From Phragmites australis (lineage: Eukaryota > Streptophyta > Magnoliopsida > Poales > Poaceae), in NCBI RefSeq assembly GCF_958298935.1, contig NC_084942.1:2983501-3047500 (forward strand): DNA of 64,000 nt, in the 5' to 3' direction. Each line of letters begins with the position of its first letter. Within the stretch, counting starts at the first letter, position 1. This document shows positions 33,863 to 45,875 of the stretch, piece by piece. The position numbers and the translations under genes are program-made. The notes beneath the pieces were generated by a model. It had not been told where the DNA came from. It ran no database searches and worked only from the letters and a program-made list of their open reading frames with translations.

Positions 33863-36108
33863 CTCCCCCACAGTTGAGATGGGAGCTTGCCAAATGTTGA
33901 GACTGGAGCAAAACTCTTAGAAGATAGAAGTGGGTAACCCTTTGGTGAAGATGTCAGCGTACTGAGAGGACGTCGGGACATGCATAACACGGACGTCACC
34001 GAAGTCGACGCGTTCACGAACAAAATGCAGGTCAATCTCTATATGCTTGGTACGCTGATGCTAGACCAGGTTGCTGGAGAGATAGACCGCGATGACGTTG
34101 TCACAATAAATAACAGTGGTACACTGAAGTGGACTGTGGAGCTCCATGAGCAACTGGCGCAGCCAACAAGCCTCTGCAACACCATTGGCAACAGCGCGGT
34201 ATTCAGCCTCAGCACTGGACCAAGACATTGTATTCTGCAATTTGGACGACTAAGAGATAAGATTGTCTCCAAGGAAGACCGCATAGCCGGAGGTGGACTT
34301 CCAAGTGTCAGGGCAATCAGCCCAATCAGCATCGGTGTAGATAGTCAAAACAGTGGTGGAGGTGCGATGAAGAGCAAGACCATAATCAAGAGCCCCCTAA
34401 AGTTATCTCAGAATGCGTTTCACCAAATTAAGATGAGGCTCACGAGGGTCGTGCATGAATAAACAGACCTGTTGTACAGCATAAGCGATACCCGGACGAG
34501 TAAAGGTCAAATATTGTAGAGCACCTGCCAGAATACGGCAGTGAGTCGGGTCATCCACGGGAGCACCATCACCAGAGAGCTTGGCATGTGTCTCGACTGG
34601 GGTGTTGCAGGGCTTACATGCTGACATCCCTGCCCGCTTCAAGATATCCAGGATATACTGTCGCTGTGAGAGAAAAGAGCACCATCACAATGATTAACCG
34701 TAATCCCAAAGAATGATGAAGATGTCTGAGGTACTTCATCGCAAAATCCTGCTGAAGAGCCTCAATAGTGTGACGAAGAAGACTCAGAGATGAATCTATC
34801 AAGACAATATCGTCGACATATAGGAGCAGGTAGATAATATCTGAACCACGCTGAAAAATGACTAAGGATGTGTCAGACTTGGCCTCCACAAAACCAAGAG
34901 ACAAGAGGTGGGAGGCAAATAGACTATACCATGCTCGAGGCGCCTGCTTGAGTCTATAGAGTGACTTGTTCAACGGACACACATCGTCAGGCCGAGCAGG
35001 GTCAACAAAACCAGAAGGCTGCGTACAGTAGACTATCTTAGAAAGCGTTCCATGTAGGAAGGCATTCTTCACGTCGAGCGGATGAATTGGCTAGGCACGG
35101 GAGAGAGCCAATGTGAGAACTGTGCGGACAATAACGGGCTTGACGACAAGACTGAAAGTTTCATCAAAGTCAATGCCGAGACATTGGGTGAAACCACAAA
35201 GAACCCGACGAGCCTTGTAGCAATCAAGAGAACCATCCGGCCAAAACTTGTGAAGAAAGACCCATTCGCCGGTGATAATATTTGCGCTTGTAGGTCAAGG
35301 AATGAGATCCCAAGTGTTGTTTGCTTGGAGAGCCTCAAATTCTTTGGTCATAGCAGCGCGCCAATTAGGATTTGACAGAGCGCCACGGTACGTCTTAGGA
35401 ATTGGTGATAGGGTGGAGGCATGAAGGTGCATGCGATTAACTGGGAGATGAAACCCGGTCTTGTCGCGAGTGACCATCTGGTGCTAGTTGGCCACTGATG
35501 GAATGGAGATAGCAACTTCCTTGCCGATTTGATTGGCAGCAACTCGAGTCACGGGGGCAACTGAACCAGAAAGAGGGGCCACATGACCTGGTGCCTGATG
35601 GGAAACAGGCACGACTGCTTGAGCAAGTGCGGGAACCTGTAGCTCATCCGACATAGGTGCCAAGGGTGGATCAGCGCCACCAGCTAGGCCGACATCCTAG
35701 GGCGTGACAACGATCGACCCAACCCGAGCTGGGCTGACGCAAGCGTCCACTGGCTGGGCTGAAGGAATGTGAGTTTGGTCAGCCAGGGGGGAAACCAGGT
35801 GGGCGGCCGGACCGTGACCTACTGGCAATAACCTTCAGCCAGAGGTCGGCAGAGGCAGCAGGAGAAAGGCCCGCCTCGCCTGGTACAGTAGTAGAAGCAC
35901 CCCCTGGTGTAGCTTCGGTGCTGTTGGTAGCAGCCTATGGTGGGAAACCAGCAGGGGTAGTAGCACCGTGGGAGGGATCTTCGAGTGTACCTGCACGGTT
36001 AGTATAGAAGGGAGGCAAAATAGTGTTGAGATCGGTCAAGAAATCAAAGTCGGATGAAGGTGGGGATGGAACCTTAGAGAAGGGAAAAGAGGACTCATCA
36101 AACATGAT
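33863..36108 (-). pseudogene. Copia pol fragment, duplicated copy 1
   Basis: Read on the minus strand: end of integrase, reverse transcriptase (about 35340-34614, with DMKNAFLHG-like, YRLKQAPRAWY and YVDDIVL motifs), then RNase H toward 33863. Several frameshifts and stops. The first part of pol is missing because the tandem-duplication junction cuts it at 36108. Confidence 0.85.
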
Positions 36109-38919
36109 GTGATACTGAGTTCCCGAAAATGACTTGTGTGCTGAGCTGCCGAACAGAACACATATATAGGCGCAGGCCCGTGCCGGCCCTCGGTCCCTGG
36201 TCTACCCAAAAGTTGTCATCCTGTCCAGTCATATATATACGCACATGCTAAAGTGAAGTTCGAGAAATACTCTACGTAAACAAAACGCGCAAACTTGGAA
36301 ACAACACGATATATAGTCGTCAGTGAGTAGTTGATTGAATTGAATATTATTGAATTAACACATGTTTACCGGCGGTCGTTTTCTCTTTAAAGAACTCGCT
36401 TTTCTTCCTTGAAGAAATGGTTCGCCTTGCTAGCGGAATAAATCACGTGATTTTTTATTGATTGAATATTCAGATTATAATTTATAAATATATAGCACTC
36501 AAGGTATCACAAGATAAACACAAAAGAGTGTAAACACTTAAAGGCAGACGAAGCGACTAGCAGAAGAAACAAGGAGTCACGCTATGCATGCATTCATGCA
36601 TGTATGCATGGGAAGATGTAAAAGAGGAAAGTAAAAGAGATGTTTATGTGAACGGGCTGGTAGTCTAACACTCCCACACAGTTGAGACGGGAGCTTGCCA
36701 AACATTGAGACTGGAGCGAAACTCTTAGAAGACCAAAGTGGGTAACCCTTTGATGAAGATGTCAGCGTACTGAGAGGACGTTGGAACATGCATAACACGG
36801 ATGTCACCAAAGCCGACGCGTTCACGAACAAAGTGCAGGTCAATCTCTACATGCTTGGTACACTGATGGTGGACCGGGTTGCTGGAGAGATAGACCGCGC
36901 TGACGTTGTCACAATAAACAACAGTGGCACACTGAAGTGGACTGTGGAGCTCCATGAGCAACTGGCGCAGCCAACAAGCCTCCGCAACACTATTGGCGAC
37001 AGCGCGATACTCAGCCTCAGCACTGGACCGAAACATTGTATCTGTAATTTGGACGACTAAGAGATAAGATTGTCTCCGAGGAAGACCGCATAGCCGGAGG
37101 TGGACTTCCAAGTGTCAGGGCAACCAGCCCAATCAACATCGGTGTAGATAGTCAAAACAGTGGTGGAGGTATGATGAAGAGCAAGACCATAATCAAGAGT
37201 CCCCTGAAGTTATCTCAGAATGCGTTTCACCAAATTAAGATGAGGTTCACGAGGGTCGTGCATGAATAAACAGACCTGCTGTATGGCATAAGCGATACCC
37301 GGATGAGTAAAGGTCAAATATTGCAGAGCATCTGCCAGACTACGGTAGTGATTCGGGTCATCCACGGGAGCACCATCACTGGAGAGCTTGGCATGTGTGT
37401 CGACTGGGGTGCTACAGGGCTTACATGCTGACATCCCTGCCCGCTTCAAGATATCCAGGATATACTGTCGCTGTGAGAGAAAAAGAGCACCATCACAATG
37501 ATTAACCGTAATCCCAAAAAATGATGAAGATGTCTAAGGTCCTTCATCGCAAATTCCTGCTGAAGAGCCTCAATAGTGTGACGAAAAAGACTCAGAGATG
37601 AATCTATCAAGACAATATCGTCGACATATAGGAGCAGGTAGATAGTATCTGAACCACGCTGAAAAATGAATAAGGATGTATCAGACTTGGCCTCCACAAA
37701 ACCAAGAGACAGGAGGTGGGAGGCAAATAGACTATACCATGCTCGAGGCGCCTGCTTGAGTCCATAGAGTGACTTGTTCAACTGACACACATCATCAGGC
37801 CGAGCAGGGTCAACAAAACCAGAAGGCTGTGTACAGTAGACTATCTTAGAAAGCATCCCATGTAGGAAGGCATTCTTCATGTCGAGCTGATGAATTGGCC
37901 AGGCACGGGAGAGAGCCAATGTGAGAACTGTGCGGACAATAGCGGGCTTGACGACAAGACTGCAAGTTTCATCAAAGTCAATACCGGGACGTTGGGTGAA
38001 ACCACAAAGAACCCAACGAGCCTTGTAGCGATCAAGAGAACCATCCGCCAAAACTTGTGACGAAAGACCCATTTGCCGGTGACAATATTTGTGCCTGTAG
38101 GTCAAGGAATGAGATCTCAAGTGTTGTTTGCCTAGAGAGCCTCAAATTCTTCAGTTATAGCAATGCGCCAATTAGGATCCGACAGAGCGCTACGGTACGT
38201 CTTAGGAATTGGTGAGAGGGTGGAGGCATGAAGGTGCATGCGATTAACTGGGAGATGAAACCCGGTCTTATCACGAGTGACCATCTAGTGCTGGTTTGCC
38301 ACCGGTGGAATGGAGATAGCAACTTCCTTGCCGATTCGACTGGCAACAATTCGAATCACGTGGGCAACTGAACCAAAAAGAGGGGCCACATGACCTGGTG
38401 TCCGATGGGAAACAGGAACAACTGCTTGAGCAGGTGCAGGAACCTGTAGCTCATCCGATATAGGCGTCAAGGGTGGATCAGCGCCACCAGCTAGGCCGAC
38501 ATCCTAGGGTGTGACAACGATCGGCCCAACCAGAGCTGGGTTGGCGCAAACGTCCACTGGCTGGGCTGAATGAATGTGAGTTTGGCCAATCAAGAGGGGG
38601 GGGGACCAGGTGGGCGGCCGGGTCGTGACCTACTGGTAACAACCTGTAGCCGGAGGTTGGTAGAGGCAGCAGGAGAAAGGCCCGCCTCGCCTGGTACAGT
38701 AGTAGAAGCACCCCCTGGTGTAGCTTCGGTGCTGCTGGTTGCAGCCTATGGTGGGAAACTAGCAGGGGTAGTAGCACCGTGGGAGGGATCTCCGAGTGTA
38801 CCTTCACGGTTAGTATAGAAGGGAGGTAAAATAGTGTTGAGATCGGTCAAGAAATCAAAGTCGGATGAAGGTGGGGAAGGCACCTCTGAGAAGGGAAAAG
38901 AGGACTCATCAAACATGAC
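36109..38919. repeat. Tandem duplication, unit 2 (2.81 kb)
   Basis: Second copy of the segment at 33300-36108. Unlike unit 1, its copia sequence continues uninterrupted past 38919 to about 39206, so this is the parental arrangement on its right side. The four bases GTGA occur at the left edge (33300-33303), the junction (36109-36112) and the right edge (38920-38923). Confidence 0.9.
36428..36670 (-). repeat. Copia 3' LTR, duplicated copy 2
   Basis: Second copy of the LTR at 33620-33862, again starting TGTTAGACTACC after a purine tract. Same uncertainty at its far end. No 5' LTR remains because the element is truncated at about 39206. Confidence 0.5.
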
Positions 38920-39206
38920 GTGACGTGAGATGATGATGCGATTGGAATAAAGGTTGAGGCATATGTATCCTTTGTGATCCAAGGGATAGCTAAGAAAAAC
39001 ACAGAGGGTGGACCGAGGTGACAGTTTATGGGGAGTAGTGGCAGAGAGGTTGGGGTAACACTTGCACCCGAAGACACGTAAATGAGAGTATGTGGGCTAG
39101 ACACCATGTATAGCGAAATAGGGTGTAGAAAATTGGAGTGTCTTTGTGGGGTGGCGATTGATGAGATAGGTAGCAGTGTTTAGTGCTTCTACCCAATCGT
39201 CACTTC
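36671..39206 (-). pseudogene. Truncated copia pol, copy 2
   Basis: Minus-strand order: integrase C-terminal region with the CVFLSYPLDHKGY block and ISRHVMFDE (39107-38746), a proline-rich linker, then RT (38120-37446: GFTQRPGIDFDET, DMKNAFLHG, YGLKQAPRAWY, YVDDIVL) and RNase H (SSAEAEYRAVA, YCDNVSAVY, about 37111-36725). Frameshifts and stops make it non-functional. At about 39206 it changes abruptly into CACTA sequence, so gag, protease and most of integrase are lost. Confidence 0.88.
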
Positions 39207-39208
39207 TT

Positions 39209-40215
39209 GACTATGGACGACTACATCCTCATGAGCTTCAATGACTTATACGACCTCTTCAACCTCGATGGCCTGGACGTGGGGTTATCACGATACTTTA
39301 CATTGTAAGTCCTTTCAAAATAGACGTTCATTAATTATTACCACTAAATTCTTCAATCTAACTAATTTCCTATCTATAGACACTTGATACAAGAAACGAG
39401 GAAGAAGGAGCCCTTTGGATTCCTTGACCACCAAAATAAGATGATTTCTTTGATGGAACAACAAAGAGAATTCGTTGTGGAATATGTGGCTAGGGCAATA
39501 AGCCACTTTTTGAAGAGGGACTACCTGATGGCTGCCCACAACATGAGTAGCTATTGGATCTTACTGGACATTGTCCCTAAGTGAAACTTGGTCTAGTACC
39601 TCAATTCATCAAGACTAGTGGTGGGACCTAACAGCGAATGAGGACAACGTGACTATACTTTCGTCAAATAAATCCTCCATGAGTAAGCTCTTCATGACTT
39701 AGGTTACATATTAAACTTTTCAAACTTACACCAAATGTTGACTATTAGATTCCTCTTCGCATGTAGAGCTTTTGACATGTACATACACTGTGATCCAAAG
39801 GAGCCCCGTACACTGACACATAAGACTGTTTTCATGGTAAGTGTCAGCAGACATATTTGCAAAATACTCTACTACTATATTTTTTCCTTTCGAACTGTCG
39901 ATTTTTTTTCCTCTTTAGTGCCACCAACAACCACCGGGCAACTCCTACGGATTCTACGTTGCGCGTCACATGTTGGTATTCATGGTAGCAAAGGATATGA
40001 AATCCCCAGATGTAAGATAATTGCATAATTTGTTTATAACTGCTTTTATTCATTACTAAAATGATTTTGCTCATGCTAACTGCATGCTTTTTCCATAACT
40101 ACTTCTATTCAACAGGAATTCTGCTTACTGGATGGCAACATTGAGGAGTCTACACTCTCCAATATTCAAGCACGGATCGCCTCATTCTTAATGTCCGAAG
40201 TCATCTCTTCGAAAG
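39209..40215 (+). pseudogene. Ulp1-like (C48) protease relic of a CACTA element
   Basis: Exon-like pieces in order: a YDYI-like segment with DLYDLFNLDGLD (39215-39303); RKKEPFGFLDHQ through VVEYVARAI and the MAAHNMSSYWILLDIVPK block (39380-39583); the CHQQPPGNSYGFYVA block (about 39918-39965); and IQARIASFLMSEVI (40115-40215). The H-W-I-L and Q-P-x-G-x-x-C-G-Y type blocks correspond to the catalytic His and Gln/Cys regions of Ulp1-fold cysteine peptidases, which remove SUMO in the cell. Here the motif reads SYWILL (His replaced by Tyr) and NSYGFYV (no Cys), so the active site looks lost. In-frame stops follow. Confidence 0.7.
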
Positions 40216-40519
40216 GTGAGTTCTATTATAGCGAGGCAAAGCTTTGACTTATATAATTTGTGGTTGTACTTTCAACTTATGTAATTTGTAACTATCTTGA
40301 TGTGGACTTGCGTCATTGTACATTTCAAGGACTTGTGATTATGTAATTTATGGTTACATATCTCGTAACTTGGTCCCTACAATGTGGGTATATATCTTGA
40401 AATGAATGGTGATTATGGCATGAATGTATATGGATATATCTTATTTACAGGAGAAGATAGCTGCCAAATCCTGACATTGCTTTAGGATCAGCCAGGAAAC
40501 AGGTAAATCCCTTCGGAGG

Positions 40520-41193
40520 ATGAGAATATTAGTGATGGGTGGTAAATTCACTCGTCACTGATGACCGAATCCCATTGACGGGTGACTTTCCAACCCATCT
40601 CTGGAATCAAGTCATTAGAGATGAGTTGGAAAGATACCTGTCACTAATACCTCATAACACCCCATCGCTAATGATTAGGTCACTAGTGACAGGTTGTAAC
40701 TACCTGTCACTGGTTCTAGATAATTAGTGACAGGTGGTAAATACACCCGTCACTAATGACACGGTCACCAGTGACGGGTTGTTGTTAGCACCCGTCACTA
40801 ATGACTCAATAACCAGTGATGGGTGGTAATAACCCGTCACTGATGACTCGGATAGTAGTGACGGTTTGTGGTTAACACCCGTCACTAATGACCGAGTCCC
40901 AGAGATGGGTTGGAAAGTTACCCGTCATTAAGGATTGATAGTTAGTGACGGATGGTACATACACCTATCACTAATGATGGTCACAATGATAGGAAACAGG
41001 CCTGCTCAGGCTATAGGAAACGCATTTTAGTGACAGGTCTTAATTATGACACGTAACTGGTGATTGTCATTAGTGGCGGGTTCCAACCCATCACTAACGT
41101 TTTATCATTAGTGACGTAATAAGAGTGACAGGTGTGGTAACCGTCACTAATGATGGTTATAACCCGTCACTTATGTGTTGTTCTGGTGTAGTG
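40520..41193 (+). repeat. CACTA subterminal repeat array
   Basis: More than fifteen short units alternate between AGTGACGGGT and its complement ACCCGTCACT, spaced about 20-40 bp, ending at the CACTA terminus at 41193. In En/Spm elements such motifs are binding sites for the transposon-encoded DNA-binding protein. The array can form many local hairpins. Confidence 0.85.
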
Positions 41194-42925
41194 GTGGCTC
41201 CTCTCGTGTTTCGTTAGTAGTTGCACCAGATGTGTTCTGGATTTCTTCCTATGTGAGGATGGCTAATAGGCTTTCATCAGTTTAGATCCATAAGGGTTCA
41301 TTTCCAAGACGATGGATGATACATCTTTACCAAAGTTTGGAGTCCCTCATCATTGGAGTTTAAGGATCTAGCTCCGATTTGGCTTTTGGTGTTCAGCAGA
41401 AGAGGTCGAAGTGGAAGAAGATGATGAACAGGATTTGGGAGGACTTTCTTATGTAAAATGAGGATGTACTGTGCTTTCTTTTAAATATAATTCCTCCTTT
41501 TCGCAAAAGAAAATAGCACCCAAGTTTCATCCCTGTGACAATTGCGGCAGTGTCAGTCTCTTAATAGAGTATACACGTGTGTATTCGATAGTAAGACGTG
41601 CGCCTATACTCCGTATACCATTGCAGTCTCTGCGTGTATAGTACAAAGCACACTAACACTATATTGCACATGTGGTTTGACTACAAGTATGTGAGGGGTG
41701 TATATTTTATTAATTTGCACTTCAATTTTTTTAAGGATGGAGGCCAAATGGTTGCTGGAAAATCCCGAGAAGACACCACATGTTCAGTTTGCTATTATTC
41801 GTTGAACGAGATCTCTAGAAGCTTGTGACTTTTAAATGGAGATGCTTAGACAAGAAGCATCCGAAGATTCGAAAGAGATATAACCAGTGGTCCTCATTAG
41901 TAACGACTCAAATATTTTTTAGATAATAGAACATTACGGTCATAGTGTGATACCTAAGAAAACAAATAAAATATTACACTACATAGCAATTGTAGCATCT
42001 ACCACATAGCCTGTTATTATCCCACCACTCATTCTTGGCAAAGACATCCATGGCTATCATCTACATATGTTGGCACGTCTGGTTCATATCTTCCCGCTCT
42101 TCTTTTTTCTATAGTAGCCTCCAATACCGTAATCAATATGTCCTCTGAAAAGTGCGGTATTTATTTTTTTAAAAAATAATATCATTATAGTATAGCCATA
42201 TAGCTCAATATAAAGTTGTTATACCAACAAATATTCTTCATAATGCATTATTTCTATTGGTGAGGTGAGAGTGTAGAAAATGGAAGCTAAATAATACAGG
42301 CCATTTTTGTTAAATGTAAACGGAAAATGCAACACTGCGCGCTAGATTGATCTCACGACACATATTCCCTTTAAGTAGTAGCAGTAGATAGTAGTGCAGT
42401 TTAACAGTGGTACAGTAACATGTTATACTGGCACTGCCATTTTTCTCTAGCGAGCGATGAGGAGTCCAGTTACCAGGAAGTGATGAGTGAGGTAGTAAGC
42501 TGTGTGATTTTTTTCACTATGCTTTTCTATGGATCCTGAACCGATGATCTATGGTCACGTGGCCTTAAGGATGAATGACCCACGGACTTTTGTAGCGCAT
42601 ATTTTGCTCGTGCTGGAATGACAGAACGAGTAAAAGGAAATCAAGAAGTACGGTCAAATAAAGTATCCGGTCAATCAAAGCCATAAATATCCTTACACCA
42701 TTCCAATCTATTTTTTTCTCCATTTCGTTTTACTTCTATTTTTTTTTCTTATTTTTTATTTTTTTCTCATCTATAACAATTTTCTTTCGAAAAGACTCGT
42801 AAAGGGAAATAGATAATCGCCTGCTAGAAAAAATGATTTTGAAAACCACTTCATGAAGAAAACTATAAAAAACTGTTAAAACGTTAAAAAAATTAAAAAA
42901 AAAATTTAGATCGCAAATAGTCTTA
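41194..42925. other. AT-rich intergenic DNA
   Basis: No gene or clear transposon termini. About 41220-41520 ends with an A-rich stretch and may be the 3' end of an old retroelement, but no coding similarity could be read. Strong A/T runs at 42700-42900. Confidence 0.35.
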
Positions 42926-43273
42926 GGCCTTCTCCAACAGACTCTGCATCCGCAACTTTCCTAGCGCTACAGTAAAAATGCCGGTCGATTTCTTGCCGTT
43001 TCCATCTCCAACGGATGTCGTTTCTGCCGCTACAGTAATGCGGAGGCTGCATTTTTGCCGGACGGAGGCTGTATTTTTGCGGGAGATGTTGAGCTGCCAT
43101 ATCACTGTACCGTGCATATGCGGGTGGGTCTGAGGAGAAGAGGAGAGTAATAGAAGGTAGAAAATAGGATAGCTGTTGGAGATGAAAAAAATAGAGGATA
43201 CTGTAATAGTGTTAGGGGATGCTATAATATTATTATAGAAAATAAAGTTTTAGAGTATCTGTTGGAGATAGCA
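42926..43273. mobile_element. Tourist-like MITE
   Basis: 348 bp, flanked by TTA (42923-42925, 43274-43276). Ends GGCCTTCTCCAACAG and, reversed, TGCTATCTCCAACAG. Internal GCTACAGTAA and TGTTGGAGATGAAA blocks are typical of this MITE type. Non-coding. Confidence 0.72.
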
Positions 43274-43276
43274 TTA

Positions 43277-43831
43277 GCCCCCGCCAATACGACTCCAAGC
43301 ACAAAAATCTACCTCCTCCTTGTGTGGCCCAAGAAACAACTCCCAAACCCTTCACTCGTATCGATCATATCGAGGCCACGGATCGGTCGCCATTTTCGTG
43401 CCGACCTGAATGGGTCGAGGTCAAAACTCAAAAATTCCACGCGATTATATCGAGGCCGGCCACGGATTGGACGAGACATGCCATGCAAAATCAACCTCGA
43501 TTGCTGCACGGATCTGCATCACTTGCAGGATCATCTTGACCAGTTGGATGGGATGGGCACACGCGTTTGCCCGTCCGGGTTGCGGCGCCGCAGAACGACC
43601 CGGCGGCAGGGACGTCAACACGCTCGTGTCTTTCGGCAAGGGCTCCGCCGCGTCCAAACGGATGGGCTGAACCCGTGCTTGCCGCCTTGTCGGCCACCAC
43701 CGGCATATACAATGCATGCATGTAGATTGAGTAGTAACTATTCTAAACTTCTATTCTCATGCACGTGATGGACACTTGTCGCACTCTCATGGCTTGGAGA
43801 CTGCACCGTGCCATTCATAAAAGAAGAGCCT
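43277..43831. other. GC-rich intergenic patch
   Basis: Overlapping open frames on both strands at 43262-43770 are a by-product of high GC content; no protein family motif is visible. A direct repeat of ATATCGAGGCC...CGGAT occurs at about 43367 and 43446. Confidence 0.35.
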
Positions 43832-44066
43832 GGGGCTGTTTGGTGCGGGTCCAGCCTAGCCCTGTCGACATGCCGGCGCGCCAACGATTAGGTGAAGGAT
43901 TTTGTCATCTCCATCTTGCTCGTACCTGAGCTAAAAAATGAACTAGCACGGGTGTGAGCGTGCGGGCGAGCCAAATTGCGGGCGCCAAACCAAACACGAG
44001 CCTCGGCGGGCTGGGCGCACCAACTTCTGATGGCGGCGGGCATCGAAGTCAAACCAAACAGGCCCC
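43832..44066. mobile_element. MITE-like element
   Basis: Left end GGGGCTGTTTGGT and right end (reversed) GGGGCCTGTTTGGTTTG. About 235 bp, unusually GC-rich and non-coding. No certain target duplication. The terminal wording fits Tourist or hAT-type MITEs. Confidence 0.55.
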
Positions 44067-44224
44067 TAGTAGCTAGGTAGCATTAGTGCGCCGGCGCGCT
44101 TCGTGTAAGGGTTGGGCTCATGTAACCGTTACATTTTTATCTTTCTTTTTACCTTGTCTCTTTGTCCGTCTAGCTGTGCAGTGCAGACTACCTCTAACCA
44201 TATTCTTTTCATTTCGTTCCCTTC

Positions 44225-44455
44225 TCAATTTTCTTTCTCATTCTTATTCCTTTTATTTCTTCTTATCTCCAACAGCTTTCCTTCGAGGGGAATCGCGAAG
44301 GGAAAGGAGAGATAATCCCGTTCTGAAGGGAATGACCCTGAGAATCCGTCGTGAAGGGAACCGTGAAAAGAAACCGTTGGAGCGTTGAAGGGAACGGAAA
44401 TCCCTTCATGACGGAAATCTCCCCCACGAAGGGAACCTGTTGGGTTCAGTCTAAC
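44225..44455. repeat. Dispersed repeat with GAAGGGA motifs
   Basis: Contains repeated GAAGGGAA(C/T) and TCTCCAACAG-type blocks (for example GTTGGAGCGTTGAAGGGAA). A related sequence in inverted orientation lies at the right window edge (63860-64000). Probably two copies of one MITE family; neither end is defined here. Confidence 0.5.
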
Positions 44456-44484
44456 ATGTTGAAGGTGTGTTGTGACTGTACAAT

Positions 44485-45872
44485 TACTACTACAGAATAT
44501 ATCATTAGTGGCGGTTCAAAATCATCATCAGTTACGGATTTTGAACCGTCATTGATTACTTAGCACTAATAGTCACTGATTATCAGTACCGGTTCCAGAA
44601 CCTGCACTGAAACTCACCATCACTGCTGGTTGGTGACTCCAATAGACAGTGATGCCTTTTTCCTGAAAAAAAAAGAAAAAGAGAAGAAATCGATCCATGT
44701 GTTGCCACTAGACCTCGCCGTGCCGCCACTGATACATGAGATCAAAATTTTCCTATTTCACATAAGCAAAAACACATATACATGAGATCAAACAATTATA
44801 TGATATTCTTCTCCCTTTATGCCACAAATCAAGTTATTCAAATCAGATTTACAAAGAATTTACAAGGCCAGAGTCATGGCCTCCACTGCACTGCATAGCA
44901 CGACAGCCGGCCGGAGTAACATACGATGGCACCACTGGACAAAGAGATAGAAGAAAAGCGATATGGAGATCAAACAAACACGCCACCACCAAACTCACCT
45001 ATGAGGACAACAGGCTCGTGCTTTCCCATCTCAGCAGCAGAACAACGATGGTGAGTAGTGGCAGCAGAGGCAGCGAGGGTTGCGAGGGCTGGCGACGAGT
45101 ACAACTAGCTTCAATCGGTCCTCCGACTTGGCCACTCGAGGATGGCCAGCGGTCGAGACAGAACACAGTGGCGAAGGCGGATTGGTTCTTGGTTGCAGCG
45201 ACGTCTCGGTCCGGTAGAGCCTCCGCGTCCTCTCTTCAATTCATCCCCCTTTGGGCACCCCCTCCCTCCTCTTGGATCATGGGGGCAAGATCGAAATATG
45301 TTAGGATTCGATCGAGGAGAGACTGGGCACGATATGAAACGAGGCAGAGGGGGGAAAATGGTGGCACGGCTTGGGGTGCTAGAACATGAGGTAGCATGGG
45401 CCAATGAAGGTGCAGGCGGCACGGGCTCTTGGAGGGGCTAGGAGCGCAGGCCAACATTGGCCCCCTTGCCTCCCCATGTTGCCTCCCGATGGCACTCCTC
45501 CTTCATGCCCACCTCCTCCTCTTGGATCGAGACAGAGGAGAGATTGAGAGAGAGAGGAGAGAGAGAGAGAGAGGAGAAATGAGAGTAGGAGAGAGGGTGA
45601 AAGGGATAAGGTTACGCAGGAAGAGATAAGGTTGGGCGTGAGGAGCCATGTGAGGAGGAAAGAGAGCGAGAGGGATAAGGTTACTGTAGCAATTATCAAT
45701 GACGGTTTGTGACTAGAACCGGCACTGATAGTCAGTATCAGTGTCGGTTCTTAATGGCTCAATTATTGTTCGGCTGAAGAAGGTTAAGAACTGGCAGTGA
45801 TACATTTTTAATGGCGGTTCTTATACAATCAGCACTGATGAGCCGTCATCTATAGCCGATTCTGTAGTAGTG
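44485..45872. mobile_element. Non-autonomous CACTA element
   Basis: 1388 bp with TIRs TACTACTACAGAATAT (left, first base mutated from C) and CACTACTACAGAATCGG (reverse of right end), flanked by a 3 bp duplication AAT (44482-44484, 45873-45875). Subterminal GAACCG(G/T)CACTGAT-type repeats occur near both ends (44505-44650, 45690-45850). The interior at 45000-45650 is GC-rich and contains a GA-rich microsatellite, with overlapping open frames on both strands but no recognised domain. It could not encode a transposase. Confidence 0.85.
45530..45600 (+). repeat. GA-rich microsatellite
   Basis: Run of (GA)n with occasional GGAGA interruptions inside the CACTA element at 44485-45872. Confidence 0.85.
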
Positions 45873-45875
45873 AAT

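Larger units (their letters stand above)
33300..36108. repeat. Tandem duplication, unit 1 (2.81 kb)
   Basis: Collinear with 36109-38919 over its whole length. It begins with flanking DNA (GTGATACTGAGTTCCCG), then the copia 3' LTR, then minus-strand RNase H, reverse transcriptase and part of integrase. The element is cut at 36108, where the second unit starts with GTGATACTGAG. By eye the first 180 bp differ from unit 2 at about eight or nine positions. Confidence 0.9.
39207..41193 (+). mobile_element. Right part of a CACTA (En/Spm-type) transposon
   Basis: It starts abruptly at the copia boundary, carries a Ulp1-like protease relic (39209-40215) and ends in a subterminal repeat array with a standard terminus: reversed, the right end reads CACTACACCAGAACAAC. 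Plant CACTA elements often carry a Ulp1-type peptidase gene beside the transposase. The left end and the transposase are not in the window, so this half was severed. Confidence 0.8.

Noticed and set aside
40520..41193. Regularly spaced short direct and inverted repeats resembling a CRISPR-like array
   Set aside because: Units alternate orientation, spacers are not unique in the CRISPR sense, and the array ends in a standard CACTA terminus; it is a CACTA subterminal array in a plant genome.
43262..43770. 168-codon plus frame in a GC-rich patch
   Set aside because: Several overlapping frames on both strands of similar length, none with motifs; explained by base composition.
45018..45457. Possible gene inside the CACTA at 44485-45872
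   Set aside because: Open frames on both strands without any recognised domain, inside a non-autonomous transposon; reported as possible captured DNA only.
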